DNA of 55,544 bases from Alkalilacustris brevis (lineage in GTDB: Bacteria; Pseudomonadota; Alphaproteobacteria; Rhodobacterales; Rhodobacteraceae), in contig NZ_QNVJ01000058.1 in NCBI RefSeq assembly GCF_003350345.1, positions 1 through 55,544 of the forward strand, written 5' to 3'. The notes under the pieces were generated by a model. That model was not told where the DNA came from. It did no database searches and was given only the letters and a program-made list of their open reading frames with translations. This document shows positions 17,745 to 26,102 of this stretch, piece by piece. The position numbers were made by a program, and so were the translations under genes. Every line of letters begins with the position of its first letter. Positions within the stretch are counted from its first letter, which is position 1.

Positions 17745-18449
17745 TCATCTGTCGCCTCGCCGCCCCGGCATGTCATCGGGCGCCCGTCGCGGCGGGCGCA
17801 CCTTGCCCACCGCCCATAGCGGCCCGGCAAATACCGTGCGGAACAGCGGGTTGCTGTTGACCGCCCCTTTCACCTTTTCAAAGCGCATCACATCCTCGAT
17901 CCGCCGATCGAGGAAAGCCCATGTCGCCTGGTAGCCGGCGCTCTGATCCCCCAGCCAGTAAAGCACGGTCGAGGAATAGACCCCCGAAAGGATGCTGCGC
18001 TTGCTGTACCAGTTGATATCGTCGGATGTGTCGCCCAGGGCGTTCCAGATGCGGTCGGCGGTGTTCCAGATCGCGCGCGCCCCGTCCGCCGCATAGGGCG
18101 GCAGCGCGAACAGCGTGACCCCGCGGCGCACTGCCTCGCGGTCTTCGGCGGCCTCGATCCGCAAGCGGACCGCCAGCGCGATCCTGTCGCGGATGCGCAG
18201 GGCGCCCAGATCGGTCGCCGCCAGCCGCTCAAGCATCACTCGGTCGCCACGCTCGTGCCAGGCCAGGGCCAGGTCAACCGCCCCGCGCGGGCAGAGCATA
18301 TGCGCCACCGGCGCGGGAACGCCGCTGTCGGCAATGGCGGCGCGAAAGGCCGCCTGGCTCCAGCCATCGAAGGCGACATGGGGCAGGATCGCGTCAAGCA
18401 GCGCCTCTTTCTGGGCGGATGGGTCGCTGTGGTCGGAACGGTCGGGCAT
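17745..18449 (-). CDS. COQ9 family protein (ubiquinone biosynthesis)
   Basis: 234 residues. Family stretches include [22 protein letters not shown] near the N-terminus and [28 protein letters not shown] followed by [16 protein letters not shown] in the COQ9 domain. COQ9 binds lipid and helps COQ7 hydroxylate ubiquinone precursors; alphaproteobacteria share it with mitochondria. The ATG at 18449 has AGGAGGCTCC just upstream, so I prefer it to the start 36 bases earlier. It is divergent from rpsU, a pairing I recall from related genomes. Confidence 0.92.
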   Translation of the reverse strand: MPDRSDHSDPSAQKEALLDAILPHVAFDGWSQAAFRAAIADSGVPAPVAHMLCPRGAVDLALAWHERGDRVMLERLAATDLGALRIRDRIALAVRLRIEAAEDREAVRRGVTLFALPPYAADGARAIWNTADRIWNALGDTSDDINWYSKRSILSGVYSSTVLYWLGDQSAGYQATWAFLDRRIEDVMRFEKVKGAVNSNPLFRTVFAGPLWAVGKVRPPRRAPDDMPGRRGDR

Positions 18450-18478
18450 CGGAGCCTCCTCTTGCGGCGCGGTCCTGC

Positions 18479-18507
18479 TGGACAAGATAGGTGCATCTTG
18501 CTATATC
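18479..18507 (+). promoter_or_regulatory. Sigma-70-type promoter of rpsU
   Basis: TGGACA (18479-18484) and TATATC (18502-18507) are spaced by 17 bases. The predicted start, near 18514, leaves a leader of about 47 bases before the rpsU ATG. Confidence 0.55.
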
Positions 18508-18560
18508 GCCACTTCCTGCAAATCACGGAAACTCTAACTTGGAAAGGTGGTGACAACCAC

Positions 18561-18767
18561 ATGCAGGTAAGTGTTCGCGACAACAACGTCGATCAGGCAC
18601 TTCGCGCGCTGAAGAAAAAGCTCCAGCGTGAAGGCGTGTTTCGGGAAATGAAGCTTCGGCAGCATTTCGAGAAACCCTCCGAGAAGAAAGCCCGCGAGCG
18701 TGCCGAAGCGATCCGGCGTGCGCGCAAGCTTGCGCGCAAGAAGGCACAGCGCGAAGGGCTGCTCTGA
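18561..18767 (+). CDS. rpsU: 30S ribosomal protein bS21
   Basis: 68-residue very basic small-subunit protein beginning [20 protein letters not shown], with the S21 segment [18 protein letters not shown] and a Lys/Arg-rich tail. bS21 helps start translation by supporting pairing between mRNA leader and 16S rRNA. AAAGGTGG precedes the ATG at a good distance. A terminator follows about 45 bases after the stop, so the gene is probably its own transcription unit. Confidence 0.98.
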   Translation: MQVSVRDNNVDQALRALKKKLQREGVFREMKLRQHFEKPSEKKARERAEAIRRARKLARKKAQREGLL

Positions 18768-18813
18768 AGCGCCCTGACCGATGGCGAACCGGCGGGCGTG
18801 CCTGCCACAAGCG

Positions 18814-18851
18814 ACCCCCGTGGCCCCGGCTTCGGGGGTTTGTCTTTTTTG
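18814..18851 (+). terminator. Intrinsic terminator after rpsU
   Basis: ACCCCCG (18814-18820) pairs with CGGGGGT (18833-18839), with a GC-rich loop, and a T-rich run ending in TCTTTTTT follows. Strong form and correct place after rpsU. Confidence 0.85.
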
Positions 18852-18971
18852 GGCGCGCCTCTCGGCGAATTGACGCCAGACATGGCGCGGGGGCGCGGTG
18901 CAGGGCTGGTTCATCGCGGCGCGTGCAGATAGTCTGGCGCGCAAGAGGAGCCACAAAGGGCTGATCCGCCG

Positions 18972-19658
18972 ATGGCAGAAACGCGCATGATGACGCACGG
19001 CTTCGCGATCGGGCTGGCGCTGGCCACCGCACTTGTGCCAGGCCGGGGAACGGCGCATCCGCATGTCTTCGTCGATGCCGGGGTCGAGGTGGCCTTCGAT
19101 GAAGACGGCCGCCTTGCCGCGTTGCAGGTTGTCTGGGTCTATGACGAATTCTATTCGATGTTCGCCATCGACGATTACGGCTTCGACCGCGAATACACCG
19201 GCAACCTGACCGAGGATGAGCGCGCCGAGCTCACGCAGATCTATTCCAACTGGGACGAAGGTTTCGCGGGCGATCTTTATGTCTATGCAGGGGGCAGGCG
19301 GCTGGATCTCAGCGGCCCCGTCAGCCTTCAGGCCGATTACCGCGACGGGCGGATCATCGTCGCCCATACCCGCGCGCTGCGCGAACGGATCGCGGTGGGG
19401 GGCGATCGCGTGACGATCCAGGTTTATGACCCGACCTATTACGTCTCCTACAGCCTGGCCGGCAGCCCCGGCATCAAGGGCCGCGGCGATTGCAGCGCCG
19501 AAGTCTCGGGCCCCGACCTTGAGGCTGCACAAGCCCGGCTGGAGACCGAACTGGACGCACTCGAGGCCGAAGGCTACGACCCCTGGGAGATCGATGCCGA
19601 ATTTCCCGAGGTGGGCGAAGCCTTCGCGGAAACGATCCTGGTGACATGCGCAAGCTGA
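18972..19658 (+). CDS. DUF1007 family exported protein, metal-transport associated
   Basis: 228 residues with a signal peptide (about 1-28, ending GTAHPHVFVD). The HPHVF right after cleavage is the DUF1007 hallmark and could bind metal. DEFYSMFAIDDYGFDREYTG and YDPTYYVSYSL follow. DUF1007 genes nearly always sit beside NicO/RcnA-like permeases, as here, and are thought to act in the periplasm in nickel, cobalt or zinc handling. Its stop overlaps the permease start by 13 bases, so translation is coupled. An internal ATG (18987) is a possible alternative start. The metal cannot be told from sequence. Confidence 0.88.
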   Translation: MAETRMMTHGFAIGLALATALVPGRGTAHPHVFVDAGVEVAFDEDGRLAALQVVWVYDEFYSMFAIDDYGFDREYTGNLTEDERAELTQIYSNWDEGFAGDLYVYAGGRRLDLSGPVSLQADYRDGRIIVAHTRALRERIAVGGDRVTIQVYDPTYYVSYSLAGSPGIKGRGDCSAEVSGPDLEAAQARLETELDALEAEGYDPWEIDAEFPEVGEAFAETILVTCAS

Positions 19659-20590
19659 TCCTCACCTTCGCCCTGCTGCTGGCGCTGGGGCTGGCCGGGG
19701 TATGGCTGGCGGGCGGGTTCGACCTGCTGGCGCGCTGGGCCGCCGAGGGGCAGCGCAGCTTTCAGAACGCCATGGCCGGCACCCTGCGCCAGTTGCGCGC
19801 GGGCGAGGCGGGCGCGCTGGCGGCGCTGATCGGCGTGGCTTTTGCCTACGGGTTCTTTCATGCCGTGGGGCCGGGGCATGGCAAGATCCTGATCGGCGGC
19901 TACGGGGCGGCCAGCCGGGTGCGGCTGGCGCCATTGGCCGGGATCGCGCTGGCCTCCAGCCTGATGCAGGCCACTACGGCGGTGGCGCTGGTCTATGGCG
20001 GGGTTTTTCTGTTCGAGGCCGGGCGCGACACGGTGCTGGGCCTTGGCGAGGGCGCGATGACGCAGGCCAGCCTTGCCGCGATCGGCGCCATCGGGTTGTG
20101 GCTGGTCTGGCGCGGGGCGCGCGGGCTTTACGGGCTGGCGCAGGTGGCGGTTCGGCCCGCCCCGGCCATGATGGCCGCCGGTCACGCGCATGACCAGGGT
20201 CAGTCCCACGATGCCGCGCCCTGCGCCGATTGCGGCCACCGTCACGGCCCGGCCCCTGACGAGGTGGCGCGCCTGCGCGGCTGGCGCGATGCGGCGCTGC
20301 TGATCGGCGCCATCGCCATGCGCCCCTGCACGGGTGCGCTGTTTCTGCTGATCCTGACCTGGAACATGGGGCTTCAGGCGGCCGGAATCGCCGGCACCTA
20401 TGCCATGGGGCTGGGCACCGCCGCCGTCACTGTAGCGGTGGCCGCACTTTCGGTTTCGGCGCGCGATGGTGCGCTGATCTGGGCCGGGCGGCTTTCGGCG
20501 CTGCGCGTCGTGGTGCCGATGCTGGAACTGGCGGCAGGCGCGCTGGTGGCGCTTGTCGCGGGGCAGATGTTGCTACGCGGCGGCTGGTAG
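19646..20590 (+). CDS. NicO/RcnA-type nickel-cobalt (or other divalent metal) transporter
   Basis: 314-residue membrane protein with about seven hydrophobic segments. The NicO signature FAYGFFHAVGPGHGK, with spaced histidines, is clear. A cytoplasmic or periplasmic loop around residues 178-205 is His- and Cys-rich (HAHDQG, DCGHRHG). RPCTGALFLL matches the second family motif. RcnA-like proteins export Ni/Co, but DUF1007-linked members may import metal, so direction is uncertain. Confidence 0.9.
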   Translation: MRKLILTFALLLALGLAGVWLAGGFDLLARWAAEGQRSFQNAMAGTLRQLRAGEAGALAALIGVAFAYGFFHAVGPGHGKILIGGYGAASRVRLAPLAGIALASSLMQATTAVALVYGGVFLFEAGRDTVLGLGEGAMTQASLAAIGAIGLWLVWRGARGLYGLAQVAVRPAPAMMAAGHAHDQGQSHDAAPCADCGHRHGPAPDEVARLRGWRDAALLIGAIAMRPCTGALFLLILTWNMGLQAAGIAGTYAMGLGTAAVTVAVAALSVSARDGALIWAGRLSALRVVVPMLELAAGALVALVAGQMLLRGGW

Positions 20591-20675
20591 GGCCGCGCCA
20601 CCGGCAGGCCGAAGCAGTGGCTCTGCAAGAGGGCGCGGCCCGCAGTGTTGCAAGCGCGCCGCCGGGACGGCGGCG
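20590..20675. repeat. GC-rich inverted repeats between nicO-like gene and mscL
   Basis: A perfect 10-bp pair GGGCCGCGCC (20590-20599) and GGCGCGGCCC (20632-20641) is followed by a 7-bp hairpin CGCCGCC/GGCGGCG (20657-20675). No T-run is present. They lie between two converging genes and could slow polymerase from both sides, but this is a guess. Confidence 0.45.
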
Positions 20676-20718
20676 CCGCCCCCGCGTTGCCCCGGCCGCA
20701 ACAGCAGCCGGCGGGTCG

Positions 20719-21132
20719 TCAGCCGCGGGCTTTCAGCAGGTCGCGGATTTCGGCCAGAAGCTCCTCCTGCGTCGGGCCGGCGGGCTGGGGTGCGGGTTCG
20801 GGCGCGGCCTCTTGCTTGCGGCGGGTGGCCTCTTTCAGCCGGTTCAGCCCCTTGACCAGAAGGAACACCACCCAGGCGATGATCAGGAAGTTGATCACCG
20901 CCATGATGAAGCTGCCATAGGCAAAGACGGCGGCTTCCTCGCCCTCGTCCAGCGGGATGCCCAGCCCCGAGAAATCCATCCCGCCGGTAAACAGGCTGAT
21001 GATCGGGTTGATCAGATCACTCACCAGGCTCGAGACAATGGCCGTGAAGGCCGCGCCGATGATGATCCCCACGGCCATGTCCATGACATTGCCGCGGGCG
21101 ACGAAGGTGCGAAATTCGCTCAGCATTTCCAT
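20719..21132 (-). CDS. mscL: Large-conductance mechanosensitive channel MscL
   Basis: 137 residues: N-terminal amphipathic helix [20 protein letters not shown], pore helix [20 protein letters not shown], periplasmic loop, second helix [21 protein letters not shown] and a charged C-terminal helix ending [17 protein letters not shown]. It is an emergency release valve under osmotic downshock. A second ATG six bases in (MLSEF) is equally plausible as the start. Confidence 0.97.
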   Translation of the reverse strand: MEMLSEFRTFVARGNVMDMAVGIIIGAAFTAIVSSLVSDLINPIISLFTGGMDFSGLGIPLDEGEEAAVFAYGSFIMAVINFLIIAWVVFLLVKGLNRLKEATRRKQEAAPEPAPQPAGPTQEELLAEIRDLLKARG

Positions 21133-21227
21133 GTTCCCCGTTCAACAGGCATCAAGAAAGCTTGAGCGCGAAACCCCGCAAAAGGCAATCGCGAAACTGC
21201 ACCAGGCCGGGCCGAGGGGCGGAATTA

Positions 21228-21677
21228 TCAGCCCGGCAGCGTGCCCTCCAGCACATAGCGCAGGATATCGACCACCTGCTGCGGGGTCTCGGCCACGGCC
21301 TGCGCGGCTGCGTCGACCTCCTTGAGGGCATGGGCGTGTTCCGGCCCGTGCAACACGATCAGTGACTTGCCCAGTGCCGCCGCCTGGCCGGCGTCAAAGG
21401 CCGCGTTCCATTGCTTGTACTTGTCGCCGAAGCGCACGACCACAACGTCGGCATCGGCGATCGCCTTGCGGGTGCGGATGGCGTTGAGGGCCGCGCCCTT
21501 GCGGTCATGCCAGAACTTGTCTGGCTCGGCCCCCAGGATGGCGACGCCGCAATCGTCCGAGGCATCGTGATCGGTGACCGGCGCGGTAAAGCGCACCGCC
21601 AGCCCGCGGGCGCCGTCCATGATCTGCTTGCGCCAGTCCGAGTGGATTTCCCCGGCAAGATAGACTGTCAGTTCCAT
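21228..21677 (-). CDS. YtoQ family protein (nucleoside deoxyribosyltransferase-like)
   Basis: 149 residues beginning MELTVYLAGEIHSDWRKQI, a YtoQ opening. DHDASDDCGVAILG and ADVVVVRFGDKYKQWNAAFDAGQAAALGK follow, resembling the Rossmann-like fold of nucleoside 2-deoxyribosyltransferases. The reaction is not established for this family. The start at 21677 lies 4 bases after the stop of the phosphoribosyltransferase, so the two form one operon. A shared nucleotide or nucleobase salvage role is an inference from folds and pairing. Confidence 0.85.
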   Translation of the reverse strand: MELTVYLAGEIHSDWRKQIMDGARGLAVRFTAPVTDHDASDDCGVAILGAEPDKFWHDRKGAALNAIRTRKAIADADVVVVRFGDKYKQWNAAFDAGQAAALGKSLIVLHGPEHAHALKEVDAAAQAVAETPQQVVDILRYVLEGTLPG

Positions 21678-21681
21678 GCGG

Positions 21682-22389
21682 CTATTTCCTTTCATTCCTG
21701 TCGTTGTCATCGGGATCGCGCAATGGCAGCGCGGTTTGCAGGGTGGCGATCACCTCGTCATCGGAGACTTGCGTGAAATCTCGGTAGAACTGCCCCACCG
21801 CCTGAAAATGCAGTGGGCTTTCCAGGCAGATCACCCGGTCGCAGACACCGCTGAGCCGCGCCAGCGCCGCCGGCGGGGCCACTGGCACGGCCAGGATCAC
21901 CTCGGCCGCGCCCTGACCGCCGAGGCCGGCGAGTGCGGCGCGCATCGTGGCGCCGGTGGCAATGCCGTCATCGACCACGACCACCTGCCGCCCGTTCACC
22001 GGTATCGGCGCGCGGCCCTGCAGGTAGCGCGCGCGCCGGTCGGCGATTTCGGCCCTGAGCCGGGTGATGCTGTCGTGCAGATCGTCGGGCGTCAGCCCGT
22101 GCAGCGCCAGCACATCGTCGTTGAAGACGGCCTGCGGCCCCTCCGCCCCTTCCATGACAGCGCCCGCGGCCAGTTCGGGCGCGCCGGGCACGCCGATCTT
22201 GCGCACCAGCACCAGATCGAGCGGCGCGTTCAGACGCCGCGCAACCGGCAGGGCCACCGGCACACCGCCGCGGGGCAGCGCCAGGACCAGCGGCGCAGTG
22301 CCGCTGCCGCCGCCCGGCGCTTGCGCGGCAAGCTCCTGCAATACCCTGTCGGCCAGCCGTTCCCCGGCCTCGGCGCGGTTTGCGAACAT
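21682..22389 (-). CDS. Phosphoribosyltransferase-fold protein
   Basis: 235 residues. LALPRGGVPVALPVARRL and the PRPP-binding loop VVVVDDGIATGATMRAAL mark a type-I phosphoribosyltransferase fold; RKIGVPGAPELAAGAV fits the uncharacterised branch of this family. I chose the ATG at 22389 because GGGAGGTAGGG lies just upstream and the frame before it lacks family sequence. It is the first gene of a two-gene operon with the YtoQ-like gene. The base acted on is unknown. Confidence 0.88.
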   Translation of the reverse strand: MFANRAEAGERLADRVLQELAAQAPGGGSGTAPLVLALPRGGVPVALPVARRLNAPLDLVLVRKIGVPGAPELAAGAVMEGAEGPQAVFNDDVLALHGLTPDDLHDSITRLRAEIADRRARYLQGRAPIPVNGRQVVVVDDGIATGATMRAALAGLGGQGAAEVILAVPVAPPAALARLSGVCDRVICLESPLHFQAVGQFYRDFTQVSDDEVIATLQTALPLRDPDDNDRNERK

Positions 22390-22507
22390 TGCCCTACCTC
22401 CCGGTGTCATCATGCGCGCCAGCGCGACGGGTGCCAAGGGGCAGCCTGCCCCTTTGCCGGGGTACGCGCACCGGCTTCTGCCTGCGCGCCGGGGGTCAGA
22501 CGGCGCG

Positions 22508-22537
22508 TCGTGGATATTTGGGCCAAGAAGAGGGGCC
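22508..22537. repeat. Interspersed repeat, half-element (copy A)
   Basis: GGATATTTGGGCCAAGAAGA matches the left arm of the intergenic repeat also seen at 42687. It lies between the phosphoribosyltransferase start and the pheT stop. Confidence 0.5.
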
Positions 22538-22581
22538 AGTCTCTCGCCCCTCGTTGTGCGCTGTTCCGCCCAAGGCCACCG

Positions 22582-25002
22582 TCAGCCGCGCAGAGTGCCG
22601 CCCGTGGCGCGGCTGACCTTTTCGACGATCTTCCGACTCACGGATTCGATTTCGGGCTCGGTCAGGGTCTTGCCGCTGGGCTGGAGCCGCACCGAGATGG
22701 CCAGCGACTTGCGCCCCTCGCCCATCTGTGCCTCGGCTTTCGGGCCGCTGAACTCATCGAAGACCGATACGCTTTCGATCAGTGCCTTGTCGGCCCCGCG
22801 CGCGGCGGTGAGCACGGCCTGCGCCTCCACGCCCGCATCGAGCACGAAGGCGAAGTCGCGTTCGACCGCCTGATGGTCGTGCAGCGTGAGCGCGGCGCGC
22901 GTCGCGCCCTGTGCCCGCGGGAAGGGCACCGCAGCCGGCCAGACGGTAAAGGCCACGGCCGTGCCCTTGATCCCGAGGCTGCGCAGCACCTTGGGGTGCA
23001 GTTCGCCAAAGGCGGCCAGCACGTTCTTTGGCCCCAGCGTCAGGACGCCCGAGCGCCCCGGATGCCACCAGGGTGCCACGTCGCGCCCGATCTGCAGTTT
23101 TGCCGGTGCGCCAATCGCGCCCAGCAGGGCCTCGGCATCGGCGCGGGCGTCGAACAGATCGGCCGCGCGGCGGCTGCCATGCGGATCACGCGGGGCGACC
23201 GCCCCCACCAGCAGGCCCGCAGCCTGCAACGCCTGTTCGCCCGGCGCGCCACCGGTGAAGGCCGGGCCGACCTCGAACAGTGCCAGATCGGCAAAGCCGC
23301 GTGCCTGATTGCGCGCGGCTGCCTGCAACAGCCCCGGCAGCAGATCGGGGCGCAGATGGGTCATTTCCGACGAGATCGGGTTTTCAAGCCGGACGTCCTC
23401 ACCGCCTCCGCCGAACAGCGCCGCCGCGTCGCCGTCGATGAAGGAATAGCTGACGCATTCATTATAGCCCAACGCCGCCAGCATTCGCCGCGCCGTGCCT
23501 TCGCGCCGCTGCATCGGGGTGAGCACCGGGCGCGGCACGCCCACTTGCGGGCGGGGCAGCGGCTTGCCTTCCAGCCGGGTGAGCGAGGCGACGCGCGCGA
23601 CCTCTTCGACAAGATCGGTCTCGCCCTGGATGTCGGGGCGCCAGCTGGGTGGAAAGGCCTGCCCGTTCTCGAGCCGGAAACCCAGCGTCTCGAGCGTGGC
23701 ACGCTGCTCGGCCTCGGGGATGTCCATGCCGACGATGCGCACCACGCGCGCCGGATCGAATGCATGGCTGCGCGTCGTGTCCGGCACCGCGCCGTCGCGC
23801 ACCACGTCCGAGGGCTCGCCGCCGCACAGATCGAGGATCATCCGTGTCGCGGCCTCGAGCCCCGGCTCGGTGAACGCTGGGTCCACCCCGCGCTCGAACC
23901 GGTAGCGCGCATCCGAGTTGATCTTGAGCGCGCGGCCGGTGGCGGCAATGGTGATCGGGTCCCAATAGGCAGATTCCAGAAAGACATTGACGGTGGCATC
24001 GGTGCAGCCCGTCGCCTCGCCGCCCATGATGCCGGCCAGGCTCTCGGCGCCTTCGTCATCGGAAATCAGCATCTGGCCGGGCTGCAGCGCATAGGTCTTT
24101 TCATCGAGCGCGGCGAGTTCCTCGCCCCCTTGCGCCGGGTGGATGTGCAGGTTGCCCTTCACCTTGTCGGCATCGAACACATGCAGCGGGCGGTTGAGAT
24201 CGAAGGTGAAGAAATTGGTAATATCCACCAGCGCCGAAATGGGGCGCAGCCCGATCGCCTTGAGCCGGCGCTGGAGCCAAATGGGGGAGGGGCCGTTCTT
24301 CACCCCGCGGATCACCCGCCCGGTGAAGAGCGGGCAGCCCTTATCCTTGAGTTCGGGCGCGATTTCCACGCCGATGGGGCTGGCGAAGCTGCCCTCGACC
24401 GGAATGATCTCAAGCGGCTTGAGCCGCCCCAGCCCGCGCGCAGCCAGATCGCGCGCCACCCCGCGCACGCCCAGCGCATCGGGGCGGTTGGGGGTGATGG
24501 CGATCTCGATCACCGGGTCGTTCAACCCGGCATAGTCGATGAAACGGGCACCCAGAGGCGCATCCTCGGGCAGGTCGATGATGCCATCGTGATCGTCCGA
24601 GATCATCAACTCGCGCTCGGAGCACAGCATCCCGTTCGACTCGACCCCGCGGATCACACCCGGCTTCAGGTCAATGCCGGTGCCGGGGATATGCGTGCCC
24701 ACCGGAGCGAACACCCCCACCATCCCCGTGCGCGCATTGGGGGCGCCGCAAACCACCTGCACCTCTTCGGGGCGGCCGCCGGGGCCGTCGGGCCATGTCT
24801 CAACACGGCACAGGCGCAGCCGATCGGCATCGGGGTGTTGAGCGGCCTCGATCACCCGCGCGATGCGAAAGGCGCCCAGCGTCTCGGCGGGGTCTTCCAC
24901 CCCTTCGACCTCGAGGCCGAGATCGGTCAGCGCCTCGACGATCTCGGCCAGCGGTGCCTCTGTCTCCAGATGGTCCTTGAGCCAGGAGAGGGTGAATTTC
25001 AT
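22582..25002 (-). CDS. pheT: Phenylalanine-tRNA ligase beta subunit PheT
   Basis: 806 residues. It opens MKFTLSWLKDHLETEAPLAE and has the EMAP/tRNA-binding-like region (VVCGAPNARTGMVGVFAPVG), the B3/B4 editing domain, B5 with FDLNRPLHVFDADK, and the C-terminal ferredoxin-fold anticodon-binding domain. The start at 25002 is fixed by the family N-terminus and a GGATGGCACG stretch upstream; the longer frame is not coding-like. pheS, normally upstream, is absent, so the operon is split here. The antisense strand shows a long spurious open frame. Confidence 0.97.
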   Translation of the reverse strand: MKFTLSWLKDHLETEAPLAEIVEALTDLGLEVEGVEDPAETLGAFRIARVIEAAQHPDADRLRLCRVETWPDGPGGRPEEVQVVCGAPNARTGMVGVFAPVGTHIPGTGIDLKPGVIRGVESNGMLCSERELMISDDHDGIIDLPEDAPLGARFIDYAGLNDPVIEIAITPNRPDALGVRGVARDLAARGLGRLKPLEIIPVEGSFASPIGVEIAPELKDKGCPLFTGRVIRGVKNGPSPIWLQRRLKAIGLRPISALVDITNFFTFDLNRPLHVFDADKVKGNLHIHPAQGGEELAALDEKTYALQPGQMLISDDEGAESLAGIMGGEATGCTDATVNVFLESAYWDPITIAATGRALKINSDARYRFERGVDPAFTEPGLEAATRMILDLCGGEPSDVVRDGAVPDTTRSHAFDPARVVRIVGMDIPEAEQRATLETLGFRLENGQAFPPSWRPDIQGETDLVEEVARVASLTRLEGKPLPRPQVGVPRPVLTPMQRREGTARRMLAALGYNECVSYSFIDGDAAALFGGGGEDVRLENPISSEMTHLRPDLLPGLLQAAARNQARGFADLALFEVGPAFTGGAPGEQALQAAGLLVGAVAPRDPHGSRRAADLFDARADAEALLGAIGAPAKLQIGRDVAPWWHPGRSGVLTLGPKNVLAAFGELHPKVLRSLGIKGTAVAFTVWPAAVPFPRAQGATRAALTLHDHQAVERDFAFVLDAGVEAQAVLTAARGADKALIESVSVFDEFSGPKAEAQMGEGRKSLAISVRLQPSGKTLTEPEIESVSRKIVEKVSRATGGTLRG

Positions 25003-25168
25003 CGTGCCATCCTTGCAATGCGGGTCTGTTGCGCGGATTAGCGCAAAGCGGCCCCGGTGAAAAGCCGCCCGCCCGATTTCCGGATTGGAAACGCAGCGTT
25101 CCGGCCATGACGGGTGATTGCCCGTGATCCGCCCATTTTCCGCCCTGATCGGCCGGCAACAAGTGCGC

Positions 25169-25345
25169 ATGACCAGATTGCTTGAAATTCCCCGAGATCG
25201 TCCCCGCCGCAGCACCTGGATGACGCCGCTCGTCGCCGCACTGGGCCTTCTGTTTCTCCTGTCGATTCACCTGATGGCCGCGGGCCCCGAACAGGTGGCA
25301 TCGAACGGGACGCAATCGGCGGGCGGCGAAATCGCGGCCGACTGA
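25169..25345 (+). CDS. Small one-helix membrane protein, tandem copy 1
   Basis: 58 residues: a charged N-terminus with RLLEIPRDRPRRSTW, one hydrophobic helix (about 18-38, PLVAALGLLFLLSIHLMAA) and a short polar tail. Positive residues before the helix predict a cytoplasmic N-terminus. It is related to the next small frame: both have RLL-(E/D)-IP-x-DRP-x-R-x-x-W before the helix, and both have exactly 58 residues. It diverges from pheT, 166 bases from that start. The ribosome site is weak. I know no function. Confidence 0.6.
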   Translation: MTRLLEIPRDRPRRSTWMTPLVAALGLLFLLSIHLMAAGPEQVASNGTQSAGGEIAAD

Positions 25346-25403
25346 GCCTTGCCGCATCGCACCGCCCAAAAATGCAAACTGTGCAGTAACACAAGAGGAT
25401 CGC

Positions 25404-25580
25404 TTGCTTGATATTCCCGCCGACCGCCCGCACCGCCGCCCCTGGCTTGTCGCTGCTGCAACTTGCGCCATCATCGCCTTCTTTGCCGTTCTTCATGGCG
25501 CCGCGGCGTCAAGCGACGACGTGACATTCAGGCAGGCCGGGACCAATGCAGGCGAAAGCGCACATACGCGCCATCCGTGA
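25404..25580 (+). CDS. Small one-helix membrane protein, tandem copy 2 (TTG start)
   Basis: 58 residues if it starts at the TTG at 25404, which has AAGAGG five bases upstream; no ATG or GTG lies in frame nearby. The sequence begins LDIPADRPHRRPW after the start, then has a helix VAAATCAIIAFFAVLHGAAA and a polar tail. The upstream codons continue the likeness to copy 1 (RLLDIP against RLLEIP), and TTGCTTGA-ATTCCC is nearly the same at DNA level. Paralogy with the previous gene is the main evidence that this short frame is real. Function unknown. Confidence 0.55.
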   Translation: MLDIPADRPHRRPWLVAAATCAIIAFFAVLHGAAASSDDVTFRQAGTNAGESAHTRHP

Positions 25581-25722
25581 TCTTGTAGGCCCAAGCGGCC
25601 CGCCATCGCTCCAGCCCTCTTGCATCCTGCGCGGCAAGCGCGCAGATGGCCGGGGCAGCAAGCCATCTGACGGGTACGGATACGATCTATGCGCCGTTTG
25701 AGCGAAATCCCGGGTTTCTGTA

Positions 25723-25761
25723 ATCTCCTGTCTTGCCGCAACTTCCGGGTCGTCAGGAGAT
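25723..25761. repeat. Inverted repeat upstream of slyX
   Basis: ATCTCCTG (25723-25730) and CAGGAGAT (25754-25761) are perfect arms around a 23-base spacer, 41 bases before the slyX ATG. It could be a structured leader or an operator. One arm contains a ribosome-site-like AGGAGAT, but no start codon follows it at the right distance. Confidence 0.4.
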
Positions 25762-25802
25762 CCCGCCTGAGTTGAAATTGCATTTGCGAAAGGCAAGAAC
25801 GC

Positions 25803-26009
25803 ATGACCGACCGGCTGACCGCCGCCGAAGAGCAGATCGCGCATCTGTCACGGATCGTGGACGAGCTGTCCGAAATCATCGCCCGTCAGGAAGACGAGAT
25901 CGGGCGTCTAAGACGCCGTGTCGCGCAGCTGATCGAACGCGAGGCCGAACGCGAGGCAGATGCCGGCGGGCAGATATCGCTGTCCGATCAGCGACCGCCG
26001 CATTGGTAG
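25803..26009 (+). CDS. slyX: SlyX family protein
   Basis: 68-residue coiled-coil protein starting MTDRLTAAEEQIAHLSRIVDELSEIIARQ and ending with the family's SLSDQRPPHW. The heptad pattern runs through residues 5-50. SlyX is widespread in Proteobacteria but its job is not known. GAAAGGCAAG precedes the ATG. It is isolated between the small membrane proteins and a repeat. Confidence 0.92.
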   Translation: MTDRLTAAEEQIAHLSRIVDELSEIIARQEDEIGRLRRRVAQLIEREAEREADAGGQISLSDQRPPHW

Positions 26010-26102
26010 GGCGTTGCCACCTGAACGCGAGGACCCTGGGCCCGGGTCCAGGGGAGGGCCTTTCGGACATGCCCGTTTTCGGCGCGGCTGCGCCGCACCG
26101 AA

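Noticed and set aside
21676-25041. Plus-strand open frame of 1121 codons
   Set aside because: It lies antisense to pheT and the phosphoribosyltransferase. Its composition (Arg, His, Gln, Gly rich) is that of a shadow frame of GC-rich genes, and no domain is seen.
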